From the NCBI GenBank assembly GCA_905215065.1, contig CAJMOF010000002.1, positions 62,001 through 126,000 of the forward strand: DNA of 64,000 nt. Direction: 5' to 3'. The DNA comes from an uncultured bacterium (GTDB taxonomy: Bacteria; Actinomycetota; Coriobacteriia; Coriobacteriales; Coriobacteriaceae). Made by a program: the position numbers and the translations under genes. The stretch's first letter is position 1, and each line of letters opens with the position of its first letter. The notes beneath the pieces were generated by a model. That model had not been told where the DNA came from, made no database searches, and saw nothing but the letters and a program-made list of their open reading frames with translations. Below, piece after piece: positions 43,310 to 51,610 of this stretch.

Positions 43310-44392
43310 TTGTCTTTATCCCATCCTTTGCCTCGCGAGCTGACGCGCCCCGTGCATGTGGGCGGCGTGCAGATCGGTGGCGGCGCGCCGGTGGTGGTCC
43401 AATCTATGACCTGCACCGATACCGCTGATGCCCAGGCAACGCTTGCGCAAGTGTGCGCGTTGGCGCAGGCTGGCTGCGATATCGTGCGCGTGAGCGTGCC
43501 CTCCGAGGCCGCGCTTGAGGGCTTCCGCACCATCTGTGCCGAGTCTCCGGTGCCGATTGTCGCCGATATCCACTTTAACCATAAGCTCGCCATTGGTGCC
43601 GTTGAGGCCGGTGCCGCCAAGCTGCGCATCAATCCCGGCAATATCGGCGATTGGGCCAAGGTTGACGCGGTGATCGATGCTGCGGGTGCCGCGGGCTGTG
43701 CGATTCGCATTGGCGTGAACGCGGGCTCGCTTGAGCAAGATATTGCCGAGCGCGACGACCTCACGCAGCCCGAAAAGCTCGTGATGTCGAGCGAGCGCTT
43801 TGTGCGGCACTTTGAGGACCGTGGGTTTACCAACATCGTGCTATCCGCCAAGGCCCATAGCGTACAGACGACACTTGATACCTATCGAGCCCTGTCACGT
43901 GAGATTCCCCACGTTCCGCTTCACCTGGGCGTGACGGAGGCGGGGACCAAGCTTCAGGGCACCATCAAGAGCTCTGTAGGCTTGGGTATCTTGCTTTCCG
44001 AAGGCATCGGCGACACCATGCGTGTGTCGCTCACGGCCGATCCGGTTGAGGAGCCGCCGGTCGCCTGGGGAATTCTACAGTCGCTGGGCCTGCGTCGCCG
44101 TGGTCCCGAGATTGTCTCGTGCCCCACGTGCGCCCGCTGCCAGGTTAACCTCATTCCCATCGCCGAGGAGGTCACCGAGCGGCTTAAGAACTATTCCGCG
44201 CCGCTTTCGATTGCCGTCATGGGATGTGCCGTTAATGGCCCCGGTGAGGCTTCTGATGCCGACCTGGGCGTTGCTTGCGGACGTGGTCAGGCCTTGCTCT
44301 TTTCGCATGGCCAGATCATTGGTAAAGTAACTGAGGACCAAATTGTCGACGCGCTTATGGCAGAGGTCGACAAGCTTATTGAGGAGAAATAA
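43310..44392 (+). CDS. ispG: 4-hydroxy-3-methylbut-2-enyl diphosphate synthase
   Basis: An iron-sulfur enzyme of the MEP pathway. VHVGGVQIGGGAPVVVQSMT opens the TIM barrel, VADIHFNHKLA and LRINPGNIG follow, and the cluster ligands are in SCPTCARC and MGCAVNGPGEA. TTG 43310 is eight bases after AGGGGAG and gives 360 residues. The longer open frame upstream runs into the protease gene and has no family similarity. Confidence 0.96.
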   Translation: MSLSHPLPRELTRPVHVGGVQIGGGAPVVVQSMTCTDTADAQATLAQVCALAQAGCDIVRVSVPSEAALEGFRTICAESPVPIVADIHFNHKLAIGAVEAGAAKLRINPGNIGDWAKVDAVIDAAGAAGCAIRIGVNAGSLEQDIAERDDLTQPEKLVMSSERFVRHFEDRGFTNIVLSAKAHSVQTTLDTYRALSREIPHVPLHLGVTEAGTKLQGTIKSSVGLGILLSEGIGDTMRVSLTADPVEEPPVAWGILQSLGLRRRGPEIVSCPTCARCQVNLIPIAEEVTERLKNYSAPLSIAVMGCAVNGPGEASDADLGVACGRGQALLFSHGQIIGKVTEDQIVDALMAEVDKLIEEK

Positions 44393-46114
44393 ATGACCCG
44401 AGCAATGTATATGTCTAAGCTCTATGCGCCGACGCTTAAAGAGGATCCGGCGGACGCTGAGCTCGCCAGCCACCGCCTGCTGCTCCGTGCCGGCATGATC
44501 CGCAAGGAGGCCGCCGGTCTGTATTCCTACCTGCCGCTCGCATGGCGCTCGATTCGCAAGATTGAGAACATCGTGCGCGACGAGATGGACACCGCCGGCG
44601 CCCAGGAGCTTATGATGCCTATCATGGTCGATGCCGAGTTGTGGCGTGAGTCCGGCCGTATCGATGCCTATGGCAAGGAGCTTGTGCGCTTTGACGACCG
44701 TCATGGTCGCGAGTTCGTGCTGGGCCCCACCCACGAGGAGACTGTCACCGCCCTGGTGCGCAATGAGCTGCGCTCCTATAAGCAGCTGCCCGTCAACCTC
44801 TACCATATCCAAGATAAGTTCCGCGACGAGTTCCGCCCCCGCTTTGGTCTGATGCGCGGTCGCGAGTTCATCATGAAGGATGCCTACAGCTTCTCCGCCA
44901 CGCAGGAGAGCCTGCAGGAGGAGTACGACAAGATGAAGCAGGCCTACGCCAACATCTGCGAGCGCTGCTACATCAAGGCTCTACCCGTTGTCGCCGACTC
45001 CGGCGAGATCGGCGGCGACACATCCGTCGAGTACATGGCTCTGGCTGACGCCGGCGAGGCCTCGCTCGTCTACTGCGACGATTGCGGCTTTGCTGCCGAT
45101 GACGAGGCTGCAAGCACCAAGGTCGTCGTGACTGAGGGTCCCGGTGACGGTACGCTTACCAAGGTTGAGACTCCGGGCATGGGCACCATTGAGGCTGTTG
45201 CTAAGTTCTTTGGGTTCCCCGAGAACGGCACGCGCAAGTCCCTGGCGCTCATCGATGCCGAGGGCAAGCCCGTCGTGGCCATCGTCCCGGGCGATCATGA
45301 GCTCAACGACTGCAAGGCCGAGCATGTCTTTGGCAAGGGCTATCGCATGATGACCGACGAGGAGCTCCAGACCTACGGTCTGCACAAGGGCTTTATCGGA
45401 CCGGTTAACTTGCCCGAGGGCATCCGTCTGGTGTGCGACGAGAGCCTGCGCGAGTCCAAGCAGTGGGCCTGCGGTGCCAACGAGGTCGATTATCACTTTA
45501 CCGGTGCCTGCCCCGAGCGCGACTTTACCGTCGATGAGTGGGCAGATCTGGTCACCGTCGTTGCCGGCGATCCCTGCCCGCACTGCGGCAAGCCGCTCTC
45601 TGCTGCCCGCGGCATCGAGGTCTCTCAGGTGTTCCAGCTGGGCACCAAGTACTCCGAGGCCATGGGTGCCACCTTTATGGACGAGGACGGCAAGGAGAAG
45701 CCGCTCATCATGGGTTGCTACGGCGTTGGTGTGTCCCGCTCGCTTGCTGCCGTCGTGGAGCAGCACAACGACGAACACGGCATCGTCTGGCCGGTCTCTG
45801 TTGCCCCGTACGAGGTCGCGGTGATTCCGCTCGATCCCAAGAAGGAGGAGTGCGCTAACGTTTGCGACCAAATCGTCGAGGGCCTGTGCGCCGAGGGTAT
45901 CGAGGTTGTCGTCGATGACCGTGACGAGCGTCCCGGCTTTAAGTTTGCCGATAACGACCTCATGGGCTTCCCGTATCAGGTCGTTCTGGGTAAGCGTGGC
46001 CTCAAGAATGGTACTGTGGAGCTCAAGGACCGTGCCACGGGCGAGCGTGAGGACGTGGCGATCGACGAGGTCGTCGCCAAGGTTGCTGAGCTTGTTAAGG
46101 CGGCCCGCCGTTAA
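44393..46114 (+). CDS. proS: Prolyl-tRNA synthetase, bacterial type with editing domain
   Basis: Charges tRNA-Pro. Class II motif 2 lies in YHIQDKFRDEFRPRFGLMR-type sequence, motif 3 in IMGCYGVGVSRSLAA. The inserted editing domain (residues about 225-400) contains KSLALIDAEGKPVVAIVPGD and the GFIGPVNLP segment, as in E. coli-type ProRS. It starts directly after the ispG stop behind GAGGAG. 573 residues. Last gene of the long operon; a terminator follows. Confidence 0.97.
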   Translation: MTRAMYMSKLYAPTLKEDPADAELASHRLLLRAGMIRKEAAGLYSYLPLAWRSIRKIENIVRDEMDTAGAQELMMPIMVDAELWRESGRIDAYGKELVRFDDRHGREFVLGPTHEETVTALVRNELRSYKQLPVNLYHIQDKFRDEFRPRFGLMRGREFIMKDAYSFSATQESLQEEYDKMKQAYANICERCYIKALPVVADSGEIGGDTSVEYMALADAGEASLVYCDDCGFAADDEAASTKVVVTEGPGDGTLTKVETPGMGTIEAVAKFFGFPENGTRKSLALIDAEGKPVVAIVPGDHELNDCKAEHVFGKGYRMMTDEELQTYGLHKGFIGPVNLPEGIRLVCDESLRESKQWACGANEVDYHFTGACPERDFTVDEWADLVTVVAGDPCPHCGKPLSAARGIEVSQVFQLGTKYSEAMGATFMDEDGKEKPLIMGCYGVGVSRSLAAVVEQHNDEHGIVWPVSVAPYEVAVIPLDPKKEECANVCDQIVEGLCAEGIEVVVDDRDERPGFKFADNDLMGFPYQVVLGKRGLKNGTVELKDRATGEREDVAIDEVVAKVAELVKAARR

Positions 46115-46146
46115 TCGACGATTTCGCTTGTAGTTCGATATACGGG

Positions 46147-46197
46147 ACGGCCCCGCATTTCTCCAGATCGGGGAGATGTGGGGCCGTCCTTTTATCT
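46147..46197 (+). terminator. Rho-independent terminator after proS
   Basis: A long stem (46147-46164 with 46170-46187, core CGGCCCC/GGGGCCG, a few G-U pairs) is followed by CCTTTTATCTT. Confidence 0.9.
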
Positions 46198-46218
46198 TGT
46201 GGCATCCTCGATATCTGA

Positions 46219-46258
46219 AAGAAAACCCCACAGCCCATATGAGTTGCGGGGTTTTCTT
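46219..46258. terminator. Bidirectional terminator between proS and the APH gene
   Basis: AAGAAAACCCC (46219-46229) pairs with GGGGTTTTCTT (46248-46258). The A- and T-rich stem ends give a U-run in either direction; on the minus strand it would end the kinase gene. Confidence 0.8.
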
Positions 46259-46290
46259 GTGCCTCCGATGCGAAATAAATCGCTCAGATA

Positions 46291-47055
46291 TTACTGATAA
46301 TCGACGACGTCGATCCAGTTCTTCAGGAACTCATCGTTCACGTTGCGCTTACGAGCGAGCTCGGAAGCGGCGACGATGCTCGTCCACTGACGCACGACCT
46401 GCATGGGCATGTCGGCGCGGTCGCAGTAGAGCTCCAGGTAGGCCTCAGCCTGGTCCTTGCTGTTGAGGGCGAAGAGCAGGTAGGTGGTGGCAACGTCGGC
46501 AGCAGGGGAGCCCTGGGTGGCGTGTGCCCAGTCGCACACATAGAGCTGGCCGTCGTCGCCGACGATGACGTTGGAGGGGTTGAAGTCGCCGTGGCAGACC
46601 TTGAACTCCTTGGTCATGCCGTCCAGACGCTCCTGAAGGTTGTAGCGCGTGGTGGCATTGAGCTGATCAAGGCTGTCGATCATGCGGGCGAACTTGTCGC
46701 GCTGACGGTTGAGCAGCGGGGAGGTGTAGCCGTGGATCTCGATCTGGAGGTCGACGAACATCTCGAGATACTCACCAAAGCGCTGAGGCTCGGCAGTCAT
46801 CTTCTCGGCAAGGGTGGTGCCCGGAACCTTCTCGGTCAAGAGCGCCCAGCCGTTGGCGTTCTCGAGCTGGGAAACCTCGAGAGCCTTGGGGCTGCGGATG
46901 CCGCACTCATTGATGCGGGCAAGATTCAAAGCCTCGTTGAACACGTCGGAGACGGGCTTGGTCTCGTTAAAGACCTTGACGATCTTGTCGCCCAGGTCGT
47001 AAACGACCTTGTTGCCACGGCGGACGAGCTCGGTCTTGGAATCGGGTAGCAGCAT
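46291..47055 (-). CDS. APH/choline-kinase-fold phosphotransferase, substrate unknown
   Basis: A small-molecule kinase of the aminoglycoside-phosphotransferase fold. The catalytic loop is VCHGDFNPSNVIV (HGD...N) and the metal-binding motif VCDWAHATQG replaces DFG-type sequence. The N-lobe has GDKIVKVFN with the likely ATP-binding Lys. The 254-residue protein has no signal peptide. Homologues of this fold act on antibiotics, choline, ethanolamine, fructosamine or sugars, so the substrate is open; nothing here shows resistance. It lies 88 bp downstream of adhE on the same strand, separated by a strong hairpin. Confidence 0.75.
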   Translation of the reverse strand: MLLPDSKTELVRRGNKVVYDLGDKIVKVFNETKPVSDVFNEALNLARINECGIRSPKALEVSQLENANGWALLTEKVPGTTLAEKMTAEPQRFGEYLEMFVDLQIEIHGYTSPLLNRQRDKFARMIDSLDQLNATTRYNLQERLDGMTKEFKVCHGDFNPSNVIVGDDGQLYVCDWAHATQGSPAADVATTYLLFALNSKDQAEAYLELYCDRADMPMQVVRQWTSIVAASELARKRNVNDEFLKNWIDVVDYQ

Positions 47056-47087
47056 GGTTGCATCCTTTCAACGATGCGATAGAAGCG

Positions 47088-47126
47088 ACGGCGGGGGTGT
47101 GTGAAACACCCGTGCACCCCCGCCGT
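47088..47126 (-). other. Strong hairpin between adhE and the APH gene
   Basis: ACGGCGGGGGTG (47088-47099) pairs perfectly with CACCCCCGCCGT (47115-47126), a 12-bp stem with a 15-nt loop. No U-run follows on the minus strand, so it could be an imperfect terminator, a processing site or a 3' stabiliser for the adhE message. Confidence 0.6.
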
Positions 47127-47143
47127 TAAAAACCGTGCTAAAA

Positions 47144-49792
47144 CTAGCAGACGGCGTAGTCCTGAGGCTCTCGGCCGTAGTAGGCGTCCAGGTAGAGCTC
47201 CTTGATCTCGCTCATGAGCGGGTAGCGCGGGTTGGCGCCGGTGCACTGGTCGTTGAATGCCTGCTCGGTCATCTCGTCGAGGGTGTCGAGGAAGTACTGC
47301 TCGTCAACACCGTAGTCGGCGATGGTCTTCTTGACGCCGATGAAGTCCTTGAGCTCCTCGAGCTTCGTGATGAAGTTCTCGAAGACCTCCTTGTCGTCCT
47401 TGCCCTCGATGCCGCAGTACTTGGCCATCTCGGCGTAGTTGTGCAGCGCGTTGGGGTAAGGATACTGGGAGAAGGTACCCATCTTGACGGGAGCCTCGGC
47501 GGCGTTGTAGCGCATGACGCGAGTCAGGATGACAGCGTTGGCAAGGCCGTGGGGCAGGTGGTGGAAAGCGCCGAGCTTGTGAGCCATGGAGTGGTTGAGG
47601 CCCAGGAAGGCGTTGGCGAAGGCCATACCGGCCATGCAAGAGGCGTTGTGCATCTCCTCGCGGGCATGCGGGTCCTTGGCGCCGTTCGTGAAGCTGGAGG
47701 GCAGGTTCTCGAAGACGAGCTTAGCAGCGCGCTCGGAGAGGCCCTTGGTGTAGTCGGAAGCCATGATGGAGACGTAGGACTCGATGGCGTGGGTCATGAC
47801 GTCGATGCCGGAGGCAGCGGTCAGACCGCGCGGGGCGGTCATGCAGTTGTCGGCGTCGACGATAGCCATGTTGGGGAGCAGCGCGTAGTCGGCGAGCGGC
47901 CACTTGATGCCGGTCTCCTTGTCGGTGATGATGGCGAACGGCGTGCACTCGGAGCCGGTACCCGAAGAGGTCGGGACGGCGACGAAGTAGGCCTTCTTGC
48001 CCATCTCGGGGAAGGTGAAGATACGCTTGCGGATGTCCATGAAGTCCATGGCCATGTCCTCAAACTTGCACTCGGGGTGCTCGTACATCATCCACATGAT
48101 CTTGCCGGCGTCCATAGCGGAGCCACCGCCGACGGCGATGATGACGTCCGGCTCAAAGAGAGCCATCTGCTTGGCGCCGCGACGTGCGCACTGCAGCGAC
48201 GGATCGGGCTCGACGTCGTAGAAGCAGTCGTGGGCGATGCCCATCTCGTCGAGCTTGGCCTCGATGGCGCGGGTGTTGCCATTCTTGAAGAGGAACTGGT
48301 CGGTGACGATGAAGGCGCGCTTCTTGCCCATGACGTTGCCCAGCTCGTCGAGGGCGACGGGCGTGGAACCCTTCTTGAAGTAGACCTTCTCGGGAGCGCG
48401 GAACCACAGCATGTTCTCACGGCGCTCGGCCACAGTCTTAACGTTGATCAAGTGCTTCACCCCAACGTTCTCGGAGACGGAGTTGCCGCCCCAGGAGCCG
48501 CAGCCCAGGGTCAGAGACGGCTTCATGCCAAAGTTGTACAGGTCACCGATGCCGCCGTGCGAGGACGGGGTATTGATGACGATACGGCAGGCCTTCATGA
48601 CGTGCTCGAACAGGCTGATCTTCTCGGCCTGGGCGGGGTGCACGTACAGAGAGGCGGTGTGGCCCGGGCCACCGGCGAGCACCAGGTGCTCGGCCTTGTC
48701 GACGGCCTCCTGGAAGTCCTTGGCGTGGTACATGGCCAGGACCGGGGAGAGCTTCTCGTGGGAGAACTCCTCCTTGGCGGGGTCGGTGGAGGTGACCTCG
48801 GCGATCAGGATCTTGGTCTTGGCGGGAACCTCGATGCCTGCGAGCTCGGCGATCTTGGCGGCAGCCATGCCGGGGATGCGGTGGTCGAGAGCGCCGTTCT
48901 TGAACATGGCGGCACGCAGGGCCTCCATCTCGGCACCCTGCTTGACGAAGTAGCAGCCGCGCTTCTGGAACTCGGCCTTAACCTGGTCATAGATGGTGTC
49001 GATGACGGTCACGGACTGCTCGGAAGCGCAGATCATGCCGTTGTCGAAGGTCTTGGAGTGGATGATGGAGTTGACGGCGAGCAGCACGTCGGCGGTGTCG
49101 TCGATGATGACCGGGGTGTTACCGGCGCCAACGCCCAGGGCGGGCTTGCCCGAGGAGTAGGCGGCCTTGACCATGCCCGGGCCACCGGTGGCGAGGATGA
49201 TGTCGACGTCGCGCATGACCATGTTGGTCAGCTCGATGGAGGGGACATCGACCCAGCCGATGATGCCCTCGGGGGCGCCGGCCTTGACGGCGGCGTCGAG
49301 CACGAGCTTGGCGGCGGCGATGGTGCACTTGGCGGCTGCCGGGTGCGGGGAGATGATGATGGCGTTGCGGGTCTTCAGGCTGATCAGCGTCTTGAAGATC
49401 GCAGTGGAGGTGGGGTTGGTCGTCGGGATGACGGCGCCCACGATGCCGATGGGCTCGGCGATCTTGGTGATGCCGTAGGCCTCGTCGCGCTCCAGGACAC
49501 CACAGGTCTTGGTGTTCTTGTAAGCGTTGTAGATGTACTCTGCGGCGTAGTGGTTCTTGATGACCTTGTCCTCAAGAACGCCGCGGCCGGTCTCCTCGAT
49601 GGCCATCTTCGCCAACGGGATACGAGCCTTGTTGGCGGCCATGGCGGCCTCATAGAAGATCTTGTCGACCTGCTCCTGCGTGTACGTAGCAAAAAGCGCC
49701 TGGGCCTCTCGCATCTGAGCGAGCTTAGCCTCAAGCGCCTCTACGTTGTCCACAATTGCGGGAGTAGTGTTTTCCGGTGACTTTTTCACCAT
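47144..49792 (-). CDS. adhE: Bifunctional acetaldehyde-CoA / alcohol dehydrogenase
   Basis: Reduces acetyl-CoA to acetaldehyde and then ethanol, regenerating NAD during fermentation. The N-terminal aldehyde dehydrogenase half has the catalytic Cys in NGMICASEQSV and GVGAGNTPVIID; the C-terminal iron-type alcohol dehydrogenase half starts near residue 450 and has AVGGGSAMDAGKIMW, TSSGTGSECTPF and the iron ligands in MAHKLGAFHHLPHGLANAV. 882 residues, the normal fused length. ATG 49792 follows AAGGAG. Codon use is strongly biased, suggesting high expression. The plus-strand open frame opposite it is a shadow. Confidence 0.98.
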   Translation of the reverse strand: MVKKSPENTTPAIVDNVEALEAKLAQMREAQALFATYTQEQVDKIFYEAAMAANKARIPLAKMAIEETGRGVLEDKVIKNHYAAEYIYNAYKNTKTCGVLERDEAYGITKIAEPIGIVGAVIPTTNPTSTAIFKTLISLKTRNAIIISPHPAAAKCTIAAAKLVLDAAVKAGAPEGIIGWVDVPSIELTNMVMRDVDIILATGGPGMVKAAYSSGKPALGVGAGNTPVIIDDTADVLLAVNSIIHSKTFDNGMICASEQSVTVIDTIYDQVKAEFQKRGCYFVKQGAEMEALRAAMFKNGALDHRIPGMAAAKIAELAGIEVPAKTKILIAEVTSTDPAKEEFSHEKLSPVLAMYHAKDFQEAVDKAEHLVLAGGPGHTASLYVHPAQAEKISLFEHVMKACRIVINTPSSHGGIGDLYNFGMKPSLTLGCGSWGGNSVSENVGVKHLINVKTVAERRENMLWFRAPEKVYFKKGSTPVALDELGNVMGKKRAFIVTDQFLFKNGNTRAIEAKLDEMGIAHDCFYDVEPDPSLQCARRGAKQMALFEPDVIIAVGGGSAMDAGKIMWMMYEHPECKFEDMAMDFMDIRKRIFTFPEMGKKAYFVAVPTSSGTGSECTPFAIITDKETGIKWPLADYALLPNMAIVDADNCMTAPRGLTAASGIDVMTHAIESYVSIMASDYTKGLSERAAKLVFENLPSSFTNGAKDPHAREEMHNASCMAGMAFANAFLGLNHSMAHKLGAFHHLPHGLANAVILTRVMRYNAAEAPVKMGTFSQYPYPNALHNYAEMAKYCGIEGKDDKEVFENFITKLEELKDFIGVKKTIADYGVDEQYFLDTLDEMTEQAFNDQCTGANPRYPLMSEIKELYLDAYYGREPQDYAVC

Positions 49793-49945
49793 TTGTGTCT
49801 CCTTGCGATCGGAGATTTACCCTACGTCTTGCATGATAGCAAGAAATTATTCGGCGAACGGTAAGATTCCCGTAAAAGGCATACTAAAACGCTTCAATCA
49901 ACTGAAACGTTTCAACTATAACTATCTGCCTATTGCATTGCCCCG
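49793..49945. promoter_or_regulatory. adhE upstream region with possible operators
   Basis: On the minus strand TGC-TATCAT (plus 49833-49841) is an extended -10 box about 40 bp before the adhE ATG. It is flanked by the inverted repeat CTTGC (49828-49832) and GCAAG (49839-49843). Farther up, TGAAACGTTTCA (49903-49914) is a perfect 12-bp palindrome with central CG, the form bound by LacI-family regulators, and ACGCTTCAA (49889-49897) repeats its half 18 bp away. No Rex-type site was seen. The rest of the gap to the transposase gene holds the left REP-like repeat. Confidence 0.45.
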
Positions 49946-49972
49946 CTCATTGGGGACAGACTTACATGAGTG
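49946..49972 (+). repeat. Left REP-like repeat of the RAYT element
   Basis: A 27-bp sequence containing GGGGACAGACTTACATGAG, perfectly inverted at 50978-51004. A degenerate second unit (CTCATTTGTGACAGACATGG) follows at 49978-49997, so the left end is a pair of units. Confidence 0.85.
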
Positions 49973-50124
49973 CTTTCACTCATTTGTGACAGACATGGAT
50001 TTGTCATTTTGCCGTTCTGGGCCTGTTTTTGGCGCAGATTGGATATAAATAGGTCACAGGCTCAGCATTTCGCGTTCCTTCTCTCCTTTTAGGTGTTGCC
50101 TGTGCGGCTTTGAAAGGAGAGACC

Positions 50125-50901
50125 ATGCCCCGATGCGCCCGCGAAATATCGCTCACCGGCTATTACCACGTCTTTGACCGCGGCAACTCCAAACAGATCA
50201 TTTTTGAAGATGATTCCGACCGCTATCGTTTCTTATCGGACATCTCAGACAGGTTTGCGTGCCATGACGTGGCGGTGTTGGCCTGGTGCCTTATGGATAA
50301 TCACTTCCATTTGATGGTTGATGACCCATATGACAACCTTTCAAAGGCAATGCAGTGCGCGCTGACGGCCTATGCCAAGTATTTCAATGGAAAAACGGGA
50401 AGAACGGGTCACCTGTTTGATAATCGCTATTCGCGGATCGCGGTCGAGTCGGACACGCAGGCGGTGCAGTTGCTCGATTATATCCATCTCAATCCTGTGA
50501 AAGGTGTGCTCGACTCGCTCGATGCCTACCGCTGGTCAAGCTACAAGGCATACCAGCTGGGATACGATCCCTTTGATATCTGTGACGCGGCCCCTATGCT
50601 CGATATTGTCGGAGGCTCTCGTTGCTATTGCGAGCATCTCGAGGAAGTTGCCGGGCGCATCTGGTCAGTGGAGATTCTTCCGCGCCGACGGATCCCCGAT
50701 GAGGACGCCCTTTCCGTTGCGCGCGAAGTTTTGCCGAGCATTGATCCTGCGCTGCTCAAGGCCCTGCCACGCCCCGAACGCGATGCCTGTCTGCTAAGGC
50801 TCAGGCGGGCCCATCTTACGGTCAAGCAAATTGCCCGTATCACCGGTATCGGCGCTACAAGCGTAACCAAGGCCACCACAGGCTGGAACGAGGCGGCCTG
50901 A
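50125..50901 (+). CDS. REP-associated tyrosine transposase (RAYT, Y1/HUH superfamily)
   Basis: A single-strand HUH nuclease that recognises REP hairpins. The HUH motif is H60-F61-H62 in CLMDNHFHLMV; the downstream family segments GRTGHLFDNRY and DYIHLNPVKG supply the likely catalytic Tyr. The C-terminal half has an added helix-turn-helix (LTVKQIARITGIGATSVTKA). 258 residues, intact. ATG 50125 follows AAAGGAGAG; TTG 50110 would precede it. It lies alone between adhE and rpmB inside inverted repeats, an insertion relative to neighbouring housekeeping genes. Such genes usually occur once per genome and are domesticated rather than freely mobile. Confidence 0.9.
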   Translation: MPRCAREISLTGYYHVFDRGNSKQIIFEDDSDRYRFLSDISDRFACHDVAVLAWCLMDNHFHLMVDDPYDNLSKAMQCALTAYAKYFNGKTGRTGHLFDNRYSRIAVESDTQAVQLLDYIHLNPVKGVLDSLDAYRWSSYKAYQLGYDPFDICDAAPMLDIVGGSRCYCEHLEEVAGRIWSVEILPRRRIPDEDALSVAREVLPSIDPALLKALPRPERDACLLRLRRAHLTVKQIARITGIGATSVTKATTGWNEAA

Positions 50902-50944
50902 GGTATGGATTGGGGCCGATCGATGCACTGTGAGCTTAGGAAAG

Positions 50945-51004
50945 CATTCATCTAAGTCTGTCCCCAATGCGTGAAAACACTCATGTAAGTCTGTCCCCAA
51001 TGAG
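50945..51004 (-). repeat. Right REP-like repeats of the RAYT element
   Basis: Two units. 50978-51004 is the exact reverse complement of 49946-49972 (27 of 27). A diverged unit, with AAGTCTGTCCCCAATGCGTG, occupies about 50947-50973. Each unit has GTGAG/CTCA-type ends that can fold into a small hairpin. Confidence 0.85.
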
Positions 51005-51008
51005 TGCA

Positions 51009-51039
51009 AAAGGCGCCCTCCTTAGGGGAGGGCGCCTTT
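51009..51039. terminator. Bidirectional terminator after rpmB
   Basis: AAAGGCGCCCTCC (51009-51021) pairs with GGAGGGCGCCTTT (51027-51039), loop of 5. On the minus strand it is followed by TTTTGC. It serves rpmB and shields it from the RAYT gene. Confidence 0.85.
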
Positions 51040-51107
51040 GGTAAGTTCTATATGAACGCGAGGTCTTTGACCCGGAGAGTCCGAGGTACTTGTTGGTAAG
51101 ACCTTAT

Positions 51108-51296
51108 TTAGGAGCGCGCAACCTTGCCGGACTTGAGGCAGGTGGAGCAAACGTTCATCTTGCGACGGTGACCATCGACGACGACGTACACGCGCTGGAT
51201 GTTGGGGCGGAACTTACGGTTGGTGACGCGGTGAGAGTGGCTGATGGAGCGACCGGCAACGGGGTGCTTACCGCAAACTTCGCAAACTTTGGACAT
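51108..51296 (-). CDS. rpmB: 50S ribosomal protein L28
   Basis: MSKVCEVCGKHPVAGRSISH, then RKFRPNIQRV and VCSTCLKSGKV identify L28; the CxxC pairs (CEVC and CSTC) make it the zinc-binding form. The start is ATG at 51296 behind AAGGAGGG; the longer frame to 51344 runs through the ribosome-binding site. 62 residues. A single-gene unit with its own promoter and terminator. Confidence 0.96.
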   Translation of the reverse strand: MSKVCEVCGKHPVAGRSISHSHRVTNRKFRPNIQRVYVVVDGHRRKMNVCSTCLKSGKVARS

Positions 51297-51610
51297 AACT
51301 GACCCTCCTTGGGCGACAAACGAACATGTCGCGTTAACAAACAAGCCTGAACTATAGCACAGAAGTCGCTCCCTGTGCGCAATCTACACAGAGATATTCC
51401 TCTTATGGCGATAGTGCCCACGCTACGGCCCTGGACGTAGATCCGATTTGCGTGCAGCAGAGGGGATTATGCCAGCTCGCAACAAGGTTTTCAAGCTCGT
51501 CCCACAAATATATATAGGTTTATGGAGCGCCTGCGCCCGTTTATGGATTGCTTTGTGTTTATGCTCGCAATTACGCTCGAGGTTGGCTACACTATTCGTT
51601 GACCATTAAA
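51297..51610. promoter_or_regulatory. rpmB-pyrR divergent gap with rpmB promoter
   Basis: On the minus strand TGC-TATAGT (plus 51351-51359) is an extended -10 promoter for rpmB, about 55 bp before its start. From 51360 to 51600 I see an AT-rich patch (ATATATATAG near 51508) and a possible -10 TACACT near 51588 for pyrR, but no convincing -35 box or gene. Confidence 0.5.

Noticed and set aside
46291..47055. Aminoglycoside resistance gene
   Set aside because: Only the general kinase fold is visible. The sequence is not close to known resistance enzymes that I recognise, and it sits in a housekeeping context.
47135..49780. 881-codon open frame on the plus strand opposite adhE, rich in Val, Gly, Leu and Asp
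   Set aside because: It is the antisense shadow of a strongly codon-biased GC-rich gene. It has no recognisable domain, and adhE on the other strand is complete with a ribosome-binding site.
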